The notes under the pieces were generated by a model. It was not told where the DNA came from and searched no databases. It worked only from the letters and a program-made list of their open reading frames with translations. From positions 124,001 to 188,000 of the forward strand of contig NZ_JADLQO010000010.1 of the NCBI RefSeq assembly GCF_015477775.1: 64,000 nucleotides of DNA. Reading direction: 5' to 3'. How positions within the stretch are numbered: position 1 is the stretch's first letter; each line of letters begins with the position of its first letter. This document shows, one piece after another, positions 23,599-32,244 of this stretch. A program made the translations under genes and the position numbers. This DNA is from Nocardia abscessus (lineage in GTDB: Bacteria; Actinomycetota; Actinomycetes; Mycobacteriales; Mycobacteriaceae).

Positions 23599-25002
23599 AT
23601 GAGAATTTCGCGTGCCATTGCTGTGGCATTGCTCGCCGCCAGCTCGGTTCTGGCTGTCCCAGCCGCCGCGGAGCCGCCGCCCGCCTCGCCGCTGCCCGAT
23701 GTGTCGGGCACGCTACCGCCGCCGGGCGGGCTGCTGCCCGGCCTGCAACAGCTCATCGATCAGGTGATTCCGCCACCGCCGATCGCGCCGCTGCCGGAGC
23801 CGAGTTTCCCTGCGCACGAGGCGACTACCTTGTCACCGTCGCTGGCGGCGTTGCGCTGGGCCGCGCTGCCCTCCGCGGTCGGCGACCCGATCTTCGACCT
23901 GCGGCCCGCGAATCTGGACGAGCTGGCCGAGGGCCAGGTCATCGAGGTGCGCGACGTGACCGCGACGACCGCGCCGTTGATGCTGATGCCGATCCAGCGC
24001 GCGCAGCTGGTGAAGTACCGTACGTCGGACGCGCACGGCGCGCCGTCGTATGCCACCGCGACGCTGGTCGTTCCCGCCGCGCCGTGGCCGGGGCGGGGGC
24101 CGCGACCGGTGGTGGTGAACAACCTGCCCATCGATGCCTTGGGCCGTACCTGCACACCGGGATACACCCTCGCGCACGGGCTCAACCCGGACACCAGCTT
24201 CACCGACTTCCTGCCACCCACGACACACGTGGCGGCGCTGCGCGGTTACGCCGTGCTGATCCCGGACCACGAGGGTCCCTCGATGGCTTACGCCGAACCG
24301 TTCGTGGCCGGTCACGCGGTGCTCGACTCGATCAGGGCGGTACGCAATCTGCTCCCGGAGGAGTTCGGCGCCGCGAAGTTCGGTCTCGCGGGTTATTCCG
24401 GTGGCGCGATCGCGACGCACGGAGCGGTGAAGCTGATCGATGGCTACGCACCGGAATTGGCGGAGGTGATCGTCGGCGCCGCGCTCGGCGGGGTGCCCGC
24501 CGATTACGAGATCCTGGCGCGCAGTATGAACGGCAACCTCGCCTCGGCGATATTCATGGGCGCGGTCTTCGGGATCGGCCGTGAGCGACCGGAGATCCTG
24601 GCCAGGATGAACAACCTCGCCCAGTGGGTGGCCACCTCGCCGGTGAAGAACATGTGCGGCAGCAGCTACGGAGCGATCGGCCTGCTGATGCTGCCGATCG
24701 ACATCGCCGCGAACTTCCCGGATCCACTGCATTCGGCGCTGGCCGCGGACATCTATCGGGTGACCAAGATGGCAGGCATGCGGTCGGCGACTCCGCTGTA
24801 CATCTACAACGGGGAGCAGGAGTTCTGGATCCCGGCCGAGGGCGCGCGCAATCTCTATCTGGAGCAGTGCCGTCTCGGGGTGCCCTCGGTGTACCGTAGC
24901 GTGCTCGGTGAGCACATCATCGCGGGTGCGCTCGGTTATCCGGAGGCCATGATCTGGCTGGACGACAGGTTGCAGGGGGTCCGGGCGCCCGACGAGTGCT
25001 GA
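23599..25002 (+). CDS. Secreted LIP-type lipase 3
   Basis: A 467-aa secretory lipase. The signal peptide is RISRAIAVALLAASSVLAVP with an AAAE cleavage region, then an unusually long Pro-rich segment (residues ~25-75, PPPGGLLPGLQQ, IPPPPIAPLPEPS). The catalytic domain has nucleophile Ser267 in GYSGGA, YNGEQEFWIP near the Asp and GEHIIAGAL with the likely His. ATG 23599 fits the signal peptide. The Pro-rich stretch may hold the enzyme in the cell wall. It is the third lipase in this array. Confidence 0.87.
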   Translation: MRISRAIAVALLAASSVLAVPAAAEPPPASPLPDVSGTLPPPGGLLPGLQQLIDQVIPPPPIAPLPEPSFPAHEATTLSPSLAALRWAALPSAVGDPIFDLRPANLDELAEGQVIEVRDVTATTAPLMLMPIQRAQLVKYRTSDAHGAPSYATATLVVPAAPWPGRGPRPVVVNNLPIDALGRTCTPGYTLAHGLNPDTSFTDFLPPTTHVAALRGYAVLIPDHEGPSMAYAEPFVAGHAVLDSIRAVRNLLPEEFGAAKFGLAGYSGGAIATHGAVKLIDGYAPELAEVIVGAALGGVPADYEILARSMNGNLASAIFMGAVFGIGRERPEILARMNNLAQWVATSPVKNMCGSSYGAIGLLMLPIDIAANFPDPLHSALAADIYRVTKMAGMRSATPLYIYNGEQEFWIPAEGARNLYLEQCRLGVPSVYRSVLGEHIIAGALGYPEAMIWLDDRLQGVRAPDEC

Positions 25003-25190
25003 CCGTGTGACCACGGCCGGGAGGGCTCCGGTTAACGCGCTGGGCCTGCTGTCGCGATCAACACTGTGTACCCCCTTCGGTCCGTCGGTTCGTATGCCCA
25101 GATCTGGCGATGGTGCTGTGCGGCGTCTTCGCGGCTTCGGTACGGTGGGCCGGGCTGGGCGGGTTGACGCCCGATTCCCGAGAGAGGCAC

Positions 25191-26255
25191 ATGAACGACA
25201 TCACGACCACCGCGTCCGAACAAGCAAAGGCCCTGGTCGGGCGGCACTACCGCCTGACCGACTCGTACGAGGTGGGACGCGAGAAGATCCGGGAGTTCGC
25301 GCGAGCGTTGCAGGACGGCCATCCGGCACACCGGCACGAGGACGCCGCCGTGCGGCTGGGCTTCGACGGGCTCGTCGCGCCGCTGACGTTCTCCTCGATC
25401 GTCCTCATGTTGATGCAGCGCAAAATGTTCGAGTCCGTCCTCACCGGCTACGACCTCGGCCAGGTGCTGCAGACCGAGCAGTCCATCCAGGTGCACCGGC
25501 CGATCGTCGCGGGCGACGAGGTGCGGTGCGACTCCTACATCGAGTCGTTCCGGCAGTTCGGTGACAAGGACTTCATGGTCACCAAGAACGTGCTGAGCAA
25601 CCAGTACAAGGAAGTGTTGCAGACCGCGCACACCACGGCGGTGGCGCAGACCGGGGTGGGCATCGCCACCGATCTGCGCGCGGCGGTCGAGGGCGTGATC
25701 ATGACCGGGCAGTCGACCACCGACCGGTCGGACGCGGCGGCCGCCCGCGGGACCGGCGAGGACAGCGGTCTCGTCGAGTGCTTCGAGGAGACGGCACAGC
25801 CGGATTCGCCCGACGAGCCGCGGACACCGCGAACCGTCCCCGCTTTCGAGGACTTGTCCGTCGGCATGGAACTCGCGCCGCGCACCGTCCAGATATCTCG
25901 CGGTGATCTGGTGAATTACGCGGGGGTGTCCGGTGATTCGAATCCGATCCACTTCAGCGACGTGGTCGCCCGCAGCGCCGGTCTGCCCGACGTGGTCTCG
26001 CACGGGTTGTTGACGATGGGCCTCGGCGCCGGATATCTCACCTCGTGGCTCGGTGATCCGGCCGCTGTGACGCGGTACGGGGTGCGGTTCGCCGGTTTCG
26101 CCCCGGTCCAGGCGGCGAAGGCGAGCTCGATCGAATTCCAGGGCCGCGTCAAGCAATTGGATCCCGATCGCCGTGCCGCCACCATCGCGTTGACCGCGAC
26201 CTGTGGTGAGCGCAAACTGTTCGGTCGCGCGACGGCGGACGTGCTGCTGCGCTGA
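25191..26255 (+). CDS. Fused MaoC-type (3R)-hydroxyacyl dehydratase, HadA-HadB like
   Basis: A 354-aa protein with two hot-dog domains. The N-terminal one (~1-155) is HadA-like: YEVGREKIREFARALQDGHP, then GLVAPLTFSSIVL, without catalytic residues. The C-terminal one (~215-350) is HadB-like with an intact hydratase-2 motif, NYAGVSGDSNPIHFSD, giving Asp249 and His254. In mycolic-acid makers HadAB dehydrates 3-hydroxyacyl-ACP in FAS-II, HadA giving substrate binding and HadB catalysis. Here both are on one chain joined by an acidic linker. Alternatively it is an enoyl-CoA hydratase. A paralogue with a broken motif lies at 36877. Confidence 0.87.
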   Translation: MNDITTTASEQAKALVGRHYRLTDSYEVGREKIREFARALQDGHPAHRHEDAAVRLGFDGLVAPLTFSSIVLMLMQRKMFESVLTGYDLGQVLQTEQSIQVHRPIVAGDEVRCDSYIESFRQFGDKDFMVTKNVLSNQYKEVLQTAHTTAVAQTGVGIATDLRAAVEGVIMTGQSTTDRSDAAAARGTGEDSGLVECFEETAQPDSPDEPRTPRTVPAFEDLSVGMELAPRTVQISRGDLVNYAGVSGDSNPIHFSDVVARSAGLPDVVSHGLLTMGLGAGYLTSWLGDPAAVTRYGVRFAGFAPVQAAKASSIEFQGRVKQLDPDRRAATIALTATCGERKLFGRATADVLLR

Positions 26256-26271
26256 GCCGGCCCGCCCGGCG

Positions 26272-26832
26272 TCAGCGGGGAAGCGCGGGTGCCAGTGCCG
26301 TCGCGGCGGCGTAGAGGAGATCGCACGCCATGGACCGGTCCATGGCGGCAGCCCGGGTGTCCAGGCGCATCCGGACCTGGCTGTTGTCCGCCGTGGTGAA
26401 CACCAGCAGGCATGCCGTGTCCGTGGCCAGCGGGCGAGAGCGTACCGCTGCGCGATCGCCGACTGTCACGTCGATGCGTTCCATCGCCGCCGAGAGGTCG
26501 TCGGGGACCGGCGTGGCGTCAGCGGCGAGCACGCGCAACGCCGCGGTCTGATTGCTCCACCCGCAGGCGGCCCAGCCCGGTCCCGGAGCCGCGCCGACAT
26601 CCGCGCGCCGGCTGGCCGGTTCGAAACCAGCCGCGCGTAGCAGGTCGTCCGGGATCCGGGTGCAGGGATCCCAGGATGCGCGGGGCGCGGCCGCGGGTGC
26701 TGTGTGTGGCTCGGCGGCGAGCACCGTCCAGCCGGCGGCTATAGCGACGGCGCCCAGTAGTGCCGCGATAATCGTTCGGGTCCAATGCATTACGGTGCTT
26801 CTGCGCGGTTCGGTTCCTGCGGCCATCGGCAT
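26272..26832 (-). CDS. DUF3558-like exported protein
   Basis: A 186-aa protein with an N-terminal hydrophobic helix (HWTRTIIAALLGAVAIAAGW) and a DUF3558-like domain: SWDPCTRIPDDLLRAAGFEP, then GPGWAACGWSNQTAALRVLA. The conserved cysteine pair and C-G-W motif fit. Unlike many members it has no lipobox, so the helix is probably a membrane anchor or signal. The start is uncertain: ATG 26832, 26826 or 26790, none with a strong ribosome site. Function unknown. It converges with the fused MaoC gene, 16 bases apart. Confidence 0.65.
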   Translation of the reverse strand: MPMAAGTEPRRSTVMHWTRTIIAALLGAVAIAAGWTVLAAEPHTAPAAAPRASWDPCTRIPDDLLRAAGFEPASRRADVGAAPGPGWAACGWSNQTAALRVLAADATPVPDDLSAAMERIDVTVGDRAAVRSRPLATDTACLLVFTTADNSQVRMRLDTRAAAMDRSMACDLLYAAATALAPALPR

Positions 26833-27066
26833 GGCGGTCGACTCGCTCTCGAAAATCGGGGAGGCCGCCGACGCTAGCGGTCGCGGTGCGCGAAAGCGGC
26901 CCGGATCGCGTCGTCTTGTGGAACGTCCTATCGATTTCGCCGGCACCGGGCAGGTGTCACAACGCCGCTGTCGATGATCTTGCGGATGTGCTTACACCTG
27001 CGCATTCACTGCGATTCGGCGGGTGCGGTGCTGGAGTGTGGGGGCGGCGCATGCGAGACTCGGTAC

Positions 27067-28011
27067 ATGCGTGCTTCGGTAGTGCGGCCTCAGAACGAAT
27101 CCATCGCTCGCGGAACGGCTCCGGTGGCGGAGGGCGGCCCGACCGCCCTACGGATGATCCTCGGCGGGCGGATGCGGCGGCTGCGTGAGGCGCGCGGAAT
27201 CTCGCTCGAGGAAGCGGGTGAGGCGATCCGCGGCTCGCACTCCAAGATCAGCCGATTGGAGTTGGGGCGCACCGGTTTCCGGGAAAGGGACCTGGTCGAT
27301 CTGCTCGCCCTCTACGGCGTCACCGATGAGGAGGAGTGCGCCGAGTTCAAGCGCCTGGCCAAGCAGGCGAACACCTCGGGATGGTGGCATCGCGACGCCG
27401 ACTGGCTGCCGAAGTGGTTCGACACCTATCTCGGGCTGGAACAGGCCGCTCAGCTGATCCGCTGCTACGAACCGCGGGTCATCCCGGAGTTGCTGCAAAC
27501 TCCCGACTACGCCCGCGCACTGTTCGTGCTCGCGCATCCGCACGAGGACGAGGAGGCCATCCAGCGGCGCGTGGCCTTGCGTATGCGCCGCCAAGAGATC
27601 CTGACCAGGCCGGACCCGCCTCAGATGTGGCTGATCATCGAGGAAGCCGCGCTGCGGCGCAGGATCGGCGGATCGCAGGTGTGGCTTGCCCAGCTGGAGC
27701 ACCTGCTCCGGGCGGCGGAGGCGCCGAACATCACGGTACAGGTGCTCGCCGACCATGTGGGCGGCCCCGCGCTGGCCGACGGCGCGTTCACCATGCTGCG
27801 CTTCGCCGAGGCGGACCTGCCCGACATCGTGTATCTCCAGCAGCTCACCGGCGCGCTGTACCTGGACAAGGACGCCGATCTCGCGGCCTACCGCGCGGTG
27901 GCGAATCTGCTGTCGGTGCACGCCGCGCCCCCGGAGTACACCCGGGAACTCGTCGCGGCCTTGCGCGAGCGCGAGCCGCACATCGTGGAGCGGCCCTCGG
28001 GCCGGTTCTGA
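27067..28011 (+). CDS. XRE-DUF5753 regulator, tandem copy 1
   Basis: A 314-aa regulator with an XRE helix-turn-helix (GGRMRRLREARGISLEEAGE, IRGSHSKISRLELGRTGFRE, residues ~30-90) and DUF5753 (AKQANTSGWWHRDADWLPKW, VIPELLQTPDYARALF). It has exactly the same length as the next gene and about 70% of aligned residues match by eye. Both begin MRAS. No DUF397 gene is adjacent, unlike the copy at 17207. A weak match to the island palindrome (GGATGTGCTTACACCTGCGC) lies about 65-80 bases upstream. Likely a repressor of small developmental or stress genes. Confidence 0.9.
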   Translation: MRASVVRPQNESIARGTAPVAEGGPTALRMILGGRMRRLREARGISLEEAGEAIRGSHSKISRLELGRTGFRERDLVDLLALYGVTDEEECAEFKRLAKQANTSGWWHRDADWLPKWFDTYLGLEQAAQLIRCYEPRVIPELLQTPDYARALFVLAHPHEDEEAIQRRVALRMRRQEILTRPDPPQMWLIIEEAALRRRIGGSQVWLAQLEHLLRAAEAPNITVQVLADHVGGPALADGAFTMLRFAEADLPDIVYLQQLTGALYLDKDADLAAYRAVANLLSVHAAPPEYTRELVAALREREPHIVERPSGRF

Positions 28012-28082
28012 CCGGTATGCCCGACCTGGTCGAACCCGAATATCCATCCGTACAGGGACTTTCGACCATAGATAGCGAATGG

Positions 28083-28097
28083 GTGTGCATGGCACAC
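28083..28097. promoter_or_regulatory. GTGTGC-ATG-GCACAC palindrome
   Basis: A perfect six-base inverted repeat with a three-base spacer ends seven bases before the ATG of the XRE gene at 28105. It overlaps where a ribosome site should be, so a bound protein could block both transcription and translation start. It resembles the repeat at 17141-17171. Likely autoregulatory. Confidence 0.45.
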
Positions 28098-28104
28098 TCG
28101 GGAC

Positions 28105-29049
28105 ATGCGTGCTTCGAAGCTCCGACCGGACGCCGGGTCGGCCGGTGCCCATCCGGTGTCCGGTGGCGGGCCCACGGTCCTACGCATGGTCCTGGGGGGT
28201 CGTCTGCGTCGTCTGCGCGAGTCCCGTGGGCTCACCAGGGAAGACGCGGGCGAGGCCATTCGCGGGTCGCATTCGAAGATCAGCAGGCTGGAACTCGGGC
28301 GCACCGGCTGCCGGGAACGTGATCTGGTCGACCTGCTGAACCTCTACCGGGTGACCGATCCGGAGGAACGGCAGCGATACCTGGAGCTGGCCAGGCAGGC
28401 GAACGCGTCGGGCTGGTGGGCGCGGGACAGCGATTGGCTGCCGAAGTGGTTCGACACCTACCTGGGGCTGGAACAGGCGGCGCGCCGGATCCGTAGCTAC
28501 GAACCGCGGGCGGTTCCGGAGCTGCTGCAGACGCCGGAGTACGCTCGCGCGCTGCTCACCCTGTCCCATCCGGGCGAGTCGGAGGAGTCGATCGAACGCC
28601 GTGTCGCGCTGCGGATGCGCAGGCAGGACATTCTCGCAGGCCCGCACCCGCCCCAGCTCTGGGTGATCATCGAGGAAGCCGCCCTGCGGCGCAGGATCGG
28701 CGGCTCCACCGTCTGGCGCGCCCAGCTCGACCATCTGCTGCGCGCGGAGGCCCAGCCGAACATCACCATCCAGATCCTGGCCGACGACGTGGGCGGTCCG
28801 GCGCTCACCGACGGGGCGTTCACCATCTTGCGCTTCGCGGAGGCCGATCTGCCCGACATCGTCTATCTCCAGCAGCTGACCAGCGCGCTCTATCTGGACA
28901 AGATCGCCGACCTGGATGTGTATTACGCGGTGCTGAACCAGCTTCTGGTGCTCGCGCCCGCACCGGAGCATTCCCGGGGGCTGCTCCAGGTCCTGCGCGA
29001 CGGTGTCCTTCCGACCGTCGACGAACCCGTGGACCGCATGCGGGGATGA
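28105..29049 (+). CDS. XRE-DUF5753 regulator, tandem copy 2
   Basis: A 314-aa paralogue of the preceding gene, with the helix-turn-helix GGRLRRLRESRGLTREDAGE, IRGSHSKISRLELGRTGCRE and a DUF5753 domain (ARQANASGWWARDSDWLPKW). The recognition helix (SHSKISRLELGR) is identical in both copies, so they may bind the same sites, while the ligand/partner half differs more. The gap to copy 1 is 93 bases with its own palindrome before the start, so it is probably transcribed separately. The ATG at 28105 lacks a clear ribosome site. Confidence 0.9.
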   Translation: MRASKLRPDAGSAGAHPVSGGGPTVLRMVLGGRLRRLRESRGLTREDAGEAIRGSHSKISRLELGRTGCRERDLVDLLNLYRVTDPEERQRYLELARQANASGWWARDSDWLPKWFDTYLGLEQAARRIRSYEPRAVPELLQTPEYARALLTLSHPGESEESIERRVALRMRRQDILAGPHPPQLWVIIEEAALRRRIGGSTVWRAQLDHLLRAEAQPNITIQILADDVGGPALTDGAFTILRFAEADLPDIVYLQQLTSALYLDKIADLDVYYAVLNQLLVLAPAPEHSRGLLQVLRDGVLPTVDEPVDRMRG

Positions 29050-29216
29050 CCGGACTCCGCTTCGGCGGGAGTCCGCTGCGCACATGCGGTGGATCAGTCG
29101 CCCCGGGCTGAAACGCCGGACGTGACACGCCGAGTTCCGACGCGGCCGGGCGATTCGACCTGCCCGGATCGGGCATTTCCTGGGCGAGGTGATGCGCATG
29201 CCGGGGTCGGGCAAAG

Positions 29217-29237
29217 TATTGTCCCACCGGGACAATA
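29217..29237. promoter_or_regulatory. TetR operator, perfect 9-bp inverted repeat
   Basis: TATTGTCCC and GGGACAATA flank the spacer ACC, a perfect 21-bp palindrome ending 17 bases before the TetR start at 29255. Length, symmetry and position fit an autoregulatory TetR operator. Confidence 0.75.
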
Positions 29238-29254
29238 AGAGGTATCATGTGCTC

Positions 29255-29914
29255 ATGGGCGACGACGGTGTCGGTCTGGACGGCCGTCGGCTGCGCACTC
29301 GGCGCAGCCGTGAGGCGCTGTCGCGCGCCGCGTTCGACCTGCTCACCGAGCGCGGACTGGACGCGGTGGCCGTCGAGGACATCGCGCTGCGCGCCGGTGT
29401 CACCCGGCGCACGTTCAGCAGGCATTTCGCCTCCATCGAGGAGGCGGTTCTCGGCGATGTCGATCAGGACGTCCACCTGTTCAACGAGGCGCTGCGCCGC
29501 CGACCCCCGGGCGAACCGCCCTTGATCGCCTATCGCAACGCCGTCCACGACTGGCTCGCCGCCGAGTACGGCGGCGGCCGCGCCGCGCTGCTGGCGCGCC
29601 GCTGGGCGCTGTTCCAGCGCTTCGACGACGAACCGGAACTGTTCGCCGGTTATCAGCGCATCCGCATCGATGGGCAGCGCGAATCGGTCCGGATCATCGC
29701 TGCACGGCTCGGAGTCGATCCGCTGACCGATCCACGTCCGGCCGTCGCTGTCGGCGCCGGTGCGGGCATGCTGCTCGCGGCGCTGCAGAGCTGGGCCGCG
29801 GGCCCTGATCCGATGGGTCTGCCCGGCCTCGTCGAAGAGTTCTTCGACACCCTCGTCATCCTCACCGCCGAATTCCGTAACGAGGAGTCACCGTCATGTC
29901 TACCCCGTCGGTGA
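29255..29914 (+). CDS. TetR family regulator
   Basis: A 219-aa repressor with the N-terminal helix-turn-helix RRLRTRRSREALSRAAFDLL, LDAVAVEDIALRAGVTRRTF, SRHFASIEEAV (residues ~10-60). The C-terminal helical domain has an Ala-rich AVGAGAGMLLAALQSWAAG segment. ATG 29255 sits just after a perfect palindrome, so it probably represses itself and the overlapping downstream membrane-protein gene, whose ATG is 19 bases inside this reading frame. The ligand is unknown. Confidence 0.92.
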   Translation: MGDDGVGLDGRRLRTRRSREALSRAAFDLLTERGLDAVAVEDIALRAGVTRRTFSRHFASIEEAVLGDVDQDVHLFNEALRRRPPGEPPLIAYRNAVHDWLAAEYGGGRAALLARRWALFQRFDDEPELFAGYQRIRIDGQRESVRIIAARLGVDPLTDPRPAVAVGAGAGMLLAALQSWAAGPDPMGLPGLVEEFFDTLVILTAEFRNEESPSCLPRR

Positions 29915-30477
29915 ACATGTACCGCCGGACGTGCCGACGCGTCGGTCTGGACCGAAATCCGCTGCGCCGCAGGGAAGACCGCGTGCAGACCGGCGTGGCG
30001 GTGCTGCTCGCCCTGGTGTTCCTGATCGTCGTGCCGGTGCTGGCGGTCACCGTCGGAGGCCGGGTGTATCGCGTGGAAACGGCCGCGGTGCGAGCCGAGA
30101 CGGCGCGCTTGCACCAGGTCGACGCCACCGTTGTCGAGGCCGGGAAGGCGCCGCTGTACACGCCGGTGATACCCGCGCGGGTGTCCTGGAAGGACGCCGA
30201 GGGCGTGGAGCGCACCGGCGACTATCAATCGACCACGGTGGTGGAGCCGGGTTCCACCGTCCCGATCTGGCTGAACGAAGCCGGTGCGATCGTGGAGCCG
30301 CCGTCGGCCACCCAGCCCGCCAGCAAGGCGGTGATGCTCACCGCCGGTGCGGTGTTGGGTGTCTCGGTCGTGCTCACGGGCAGCTACCTGCTGGTTCGCC
30401 GCGCACTCGATCGGCGGCGGCTGCGGCAATGGGAGACGGAGTGGGTGGCCGCCGATCTCACCTGGGGCCACGGCTGA
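29896..30477 (+). CDS. Rv1733c-like membrane protein
   Basis: A 193-aa protein of the actinobacterial Rv1733c type. It has the family start GLDRNPLRRREDRVQTGVAV, then a transmembrane helix (VLLALVFLIVVPVLAVTVGG, residues ~34-54), an extracytoplasmic domain ~55-145 (VSWKDAEGVERTGDYQSTTV, STVPIWLNEAG), a second helix ~148-170 and a basic tail. Rv1733c belongs to the dormancy regulon of Mycobacterium tuberculosis; its function is not settled. The start overlaps the TetR gene by 19 bases, so the two are co-transcribed and presumably both under the TetR operator. Confidence 0.85.
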   Translation: MSTPSVNMYRRTCRRVGLDRNPLRRREDRVQTGVAVLLALVFLIVVPVLAVTVGGRVYRVETAAVRAETARLHQVDATVVEAGKAPLYTPVIPARVSWKDAEGVERTGDYQSTTVVEPGSTVPIWLNEAGAIVEPPSATQPASKAVMLTAGAVLGVSVVLTGSYLLVRRALDRRRLRQWETEWVAADLTWGHG

Positions 30478-30693
30478 GCCTCGGTGCGGCGTGCCCGCCG
30501 GGCGAGGGTAGGGAACAGGCACAGCGGGCACGTCGCGTGCCGGACCACATCGCGGCGAACGAAGCGTCCCGGCACTGCCTCTGAGATTAAGGCATCGGTG
30601 TGCCGGGCCGCCCGATTCCTCGCGGATCACCGGAAATTCCATTACATAAGCCGGGTTATGTTGTGACACAACCCAAGGCGCCCGCAGGGCTGC

Positions 30694-32244
30694 TCAGACC
30701 GGAAAGAGGCTGTGCTTGCGCGGGTTCGGCTCGGCGCTCGCCTCTTTCTCGCGCAGCAGGCGCAGCGCGCGGCGAATCTCCAGCCTGGTCTGCGAGGGCT
30801 CGATCACCGCGTCGATGTAGCCGCGCTCGGCGGCGATCCACGGCGTGGCGACGGTCGCGTTGTACTGCTCGATCATGAAGTCCCGCGCGGCCGCGCGCTG
30901 GTCCGCGGGCACTTCGGCGAGCCGGCGCTTGCCGACGATGCTCACCGCGCTCTCCGCGCCCATCACCGCGATGCGCGCCGTGGGCCAGGCCAGGCTGATG
31001 TCGGCGCCGAGCTGCTTGCAGCCCATCACCGCGTAGCCGCCGCCGTAGGCCTTGCGGACCACGACGGTCACGATCGGGACGGTCGCCTCGATCACCGCGC
31101 GGAAGAACCGCCCGCCGCGCTTGATCACCCCGCTGCGCTCCTCCTCCACGCCGGGCAGCACGCCGGGGGTGTCCACGACGAAGATCAGCGGCAATCCGAA
31201 GACGTTGCACAGCCGGATGAAGTGCGTCGCCTTGTCCGAGCATCGCGCGTCGATGGCGCCGCCGAGCACGAGGGGCTGGTTCGCGATCACCCCGACGCTG
31301 CGCCCGTCCACCCTGGCGAAACCGGTGATCAGGTTCTGCGCGGTGGCCGCGCTGATCTCGTGGAAGTCGCCGTCGTCGAATAGGCGCAGCAGGATCTCGT
31401 GCATGTCGTAGCCCTCCCGATCGGAATCGGGCACGATCGAGTCCAGTTCCAGATCGTGCGGCGTGACCTGCGGCTCCAGCCCCGGGTTGACGATCGGGCC
31501 CTGCTCCAGGCAGCTCGACGGCAGATAGCTCAAATAGGTCTTGGCCCAGTCGAACGCGTCCTGCTCGGTGGCGGCGACGTGGTGGATGGTGCCGTTGGCC
31601 GCCTGCGCCTGCGCGCCGCCCAGCTCCTCCATGGTCACCTCTTCGCCGGTGACCTCCTTGATCACCTCGGGGCCGGTGACGAACATGTACGACTTCTCGG
31701 TCGCGATCAGGACGTCGGTGTTCACCGGTGCGTAGACCGACCCGGCCGCGCACTTGCCCAGCATGATCGACACCTGCGGCACGAAGCCAGACAGCCGCTC
31801 CTGGCGGCGGCTCATCAGCGCGTACCAGGCCAGGGAGGTCACCGCGTCCTGGATGCGGGCGCCACCGGAGTCGTTGATCGCGACCACCGGGCAGGCGTTG
31901 GCCGTGGCGAAATCCAGCGCCTTGGCGACTTTGCGGCCGAACATCTCACCGACCGATCCGCCGAAGACGGTCTGATCGTGCGCGATCACCACGACCGGTC
32001 GGCCGTCGATCCGGCCCCGGCCGGTGACCACACCGTCGCCGTACATGGCTCCGGAGGTGCCGGGCTGGCGCACCAGGGCGCCCATCTCGACGAAACTGCC
32101 CGGGTCTAGCAGTGCGCGCACCCGTTCCCGCGCGCTGGGGATGCCCTTGCTCTTGCGTTTCGCGATGCCGGTCTCGCCGGCTGGTTCCTCGGCAAGCTCC
32201 AGGAGTCCCCGCAGTTCGTCCAGCTTTTCTCGCGTACCGCTCAT
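30694..32244 (-). CDS. AccD4-type acyl-CoA carboxylase carboxyltransferase (beta) subunit
   Basis: A 516-aa biotin-dependent carboxyltransferase. Both crotonase-fold halves are complete: VVAINDSGGARIQDAVTSLA and GKCAAGSVYAP in the first; LIFVVDTPGVLPGVEEERSG, RKAYGGGYAVMG and AWPTARIAVMGAE in the second. It looks most like AccD4, matching GLEPQVTPHDLELDSIVPDS, YDMHEILLRLFDDGDF and the C-terminal KHSLFPV. AccD4 supplies carboxylated long-chain acyl-CoA to Pks13 in mycolic-acid condensation. There is no pks13 or fadD32 nearby, so this is an orphan paralogue. It needs an AccA-type biotin carboxylase encoded elsewhere. Confidence 0.92.
   Translation of the reverse strand: MSGTREKLDELRGLLELAEEPAGETGIAKRKSKGIPSARERVRALLDPGSFVEMGALVRQPGTSGAMYGDGVVTGRGRIDGRPVVVIAHDQTVFGGSVGEMFGRKVAKALDFATANACPVVAINDSGGARIQDAVTSLAWYALMSRRQERLSGFVPQVSIMLGKCAAGSVYAPVNTDVLIATEKSYMFVTGPEVIKEVTGEEVTMEELGGAQAQAANGTIHHVAATEQDAFDWAKTYLSYLPSSCLEQGPIVNPGLEPQVTPHDLELDSIVPDSDREGYDMHEILLRLFDDGDFHEISAATAQNLITGFARVDGRSVGVIANQPLVLGGAIDARCSDKATHFIRLCNVFGLPLIFVVDTPGVLPGVEEERSGVIKRGGRFFRAVIEATVPIVTVVVRKAYGGGYAVMGCKQLGADISLAWPTARIAVMGAESAVSIVGKRRLAEVPADQRAAARDFMIEQYNATVATPWIAAERGYIDAVIEPSQTRLEIRRALRLLREKEASAEPNPRKHSLFPV

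Noticed and set aside
30660..30672. GTTGTG-A-CACAAC palindrome between the Rv1733c-like and AccD4-like genes
   Set aside because: It is short, lies between convergent stops, and has too small a loop for a convincing terminator. Chance is likely.
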